Shown here: piece after piece, positions 5,337-6,195 of the stretch
How the letters are laid out: each line of letters opens with the position of its first letter
How positions within the stretch are numbered: the first letter of the stretch is position 1
NCBI GenBank assembly: GCA_030830765.1
Contig: JAURMJ010000167.1
Span: 1-6,195 of the forward strand
Direction: 5' to 3'
Source of the DNA: Quisquiliibacterium sp.
GTDB lineage: Bacteria; Pseudomonadota; Gammaproteobacteria; Burkholderiales; Burkholderiaceae_E
DNA length: 6,195 nt
Position numbers and translations under genes: made by a program
Notes under the pieces: model-generated
Told to the model about the DNA's origin: nothing
Databases searched by the model: none
What the model saw: only the letters and a program-made list of their open reading frames with translations

Positions 5337-6195
5337 ATGCAGTCACTGACCGTACTTGGTGCGACCGGTTCCATCGGTCGCAGTACCCTGGATGTTGTAG
5401 CCCGACACCCGGATCGCTATCGAGTTTTCGCGCTGTCTGGTCGTGAGCGTCTGGACAGTCTCGCGCAGTTGTGCCAGCAATTCCAACCGCGTTTTGCGGT
5501 CGTCGGTGATGCTGTTGCTGCGTCAAAGTTGCAAACCTTGCTCGCGCAATGTGATTGTTCCAGCGAGGTCCTGTGGGGCGCGCAGGCGCTTTGTGATGTG
5601 GCTGCGCATGAACAAACCGATACCGTGATGGCCGCGATTGTCGGTGCCGCAGGTCTTGAGTCTGCATTGGCTGCCGCTCGCAGCGGCAAACGGATCCTGT
5701 TGGCCAACAAAGAGGCCCTGGTGATGGCCGGTCAAGTTTTTCTGGCCCAGGCGCGGGCGAACGGTGCAACCGTCTTGCCAATCGACAGTGAGCACAACGC
5801 GATTTTCCAATGTCTTCCACCGGCTGGACAGCTGGATCCATCAGCCCTAGCGGCGGGCGGCGTCACGCGGATCCTGCTCACCGCATCCGGAGGCCCTTTC
5901 CGTGAATCGACCCTCGAGCAGATGCGTCGTGTCACACCCGAGCAAGCCTGTGCACATCCGAACTGGCAGATGGGAAGAAAGATTTCGGTTGATTCGGCGA
6001 CTATGATGAACAAGGGACTCGAATTGATCGAGGCCCAGTTGCTGTTCGGAGTTGCCGTTGAGCAGATTGAAGTCGTTGTCCACCCGCAAAGTGTGATTCA
6101 CTCTCTTGTCGAATATTCTGACGGTTCAATGCTTGCCCAGTTGGGCAATCCCGACATGCGCACGCCAATTTCCCATGCGCTTGGATACCCGCAAC
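5337..6195 (+). CDS. dxr: 1-deoxy-D-xylulose 5-phosphate reductoisomerase, first 286 codons (partial)
   Basis: Dxr carries out the first committed step of the MEP isoprenoid pathway, turning DXP into 2-C-methyl-D-erythritol 4-phosphate with NADPH and a divalent metal; it is the fosmidomycin target. The frame stays open to the window end, and full-length enzymes are about 400 residues, so roughly the last quarter is missing. Visible motifs: NADPH loop VLGATGSIG (6-14), AAIVGAAGL (99-107), LLANKEAL (121-128) with Lys125, [14 protein letters not shown] (148-161) with metal ligands Asp150 and Glu152, ASGGPFR (183-189), [20 protein letters not shown] (207-226), Glu229 as the third expected metal ligand, and [16 protein letters not shown] (249-264). 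GATGSIG in place of the commoner GSTGSIG is a small variant. The ATG lies 2 nt after the cdsA stop with no Shine-Dalgarno sequence, implying translation coupled to cdsA. It supplies precursor for UppS upstream. Confidence 0.97.
   Translation, partial: MQSLTVLGATGSIGRSTLDVVARHPDRYRVFALSGRERLDSLAQLCQQFQPRFAVVGDAVAASKLQTLLAQCDCSSEVLWGAQALCDVAAHEQTDTVMAAIVGAAGLESALAAARSGKRILLANKEALVMAGQVFLAQARANGATVLPIDSEHNAIFQCLPPAGQLDPSALAAGGVTRILLTASGGPFRESTLEQMRRVTPEQACAHPNWQMGRKISVDSATMMNKGLELIEAQLLFGVAVEQIEVVVHPQSVIHSLVEYSDGSMLAQLGNPDMRTPISHALGYPQ

Noticed and set aside
4924..5841. 305-codon open frame on the minus strand opposite cdsA and dxr
   Set aside because: It spans two well-supported genes in antisense and its translation is a low-quality mix rich in Arg, His, Gln and Pro.
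1..6195. Mobile element, CRISPR array, tRNA or rRNA, or an undescribed accessory system
   Set aside because: I saw no terminal inverted repeats with transposase, no spaced direct repeats, no tRNA-like fold and no unknown gene; every frame of substance belongs to a conserved housekeeping family in its usual order.

Overview
This is a conserved chromosomal core-gene window, not an accessory region. It most resembles a betaproteobacterium. The encoded EF-Ts, S2, UMP kinase and ribosome recycling factor carry phrasing I associate with Burkholderiales-type proteins, for example [17 protein letters not shown] in EF-Ts, [12 protein letters not shown] in S2, [19 protein letters not shown] in PyrH and the ending EIMTV in RRF. 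This placement comes from memory of the families, not from an alignment; a related gammaproteobacterium is the main alternative.

Layout: the first 126 bases are the 5' end of map (methionine aminopeptidase) on the minus strand. A 213-bp divergent intergenic region follows. It appears to hold two overlapping promoters (minus-strand TATAAT for map, plus-strand extended -10 TGCTATGAT for rpsB) and a roughly 200-nt structured rpsB leader. The plus strand then carries rpsB (S2), tsf (EF-Ts), pyrH (UMP kinase), frr (RRF), uppS (undecaprenyl diphosphate synthase), cdsA (CDP-diglyceride synthase) and the first 286 codons of dxr (DXP reductoisomerase), which runs off the window end. No gene looks broken or foreign.

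The cluster joins translation (S2, EF-Ts, RRF, and N-terminal Met removal by Map) with pyrimidine nucleotide supply (PyrH) and envelope lipid synthesis. Dxr makes isoprenoid precursor, UppS extends it to the C55 carrier used for peptidoglycan, and CdsA uses CTP to activate phosphatidic acid for phospholipids. Control elements sit mainly in the upstream half: a strong intrinsic terminator or attenuator between rpsB and tsf, hairpins before tsf and after tsf, and clear Shine-Dalgarno sequences for rpsB, tsf, pyrH and frr. The downstream genes uppS, cdsA and dxr lack well-placed Shine-Dalgarno sequences and sit in a tight run, which suggests translational coupling.

I searched for an undescribed system and did not find one. 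The points worth a second look are regulatory: the overlapping divergent promoters with a probably leaderless map mRNA, the structured rpsB leader, the rpsB-tsf attenuator with alternative pairings, and an N-terminal extension on PyrH.
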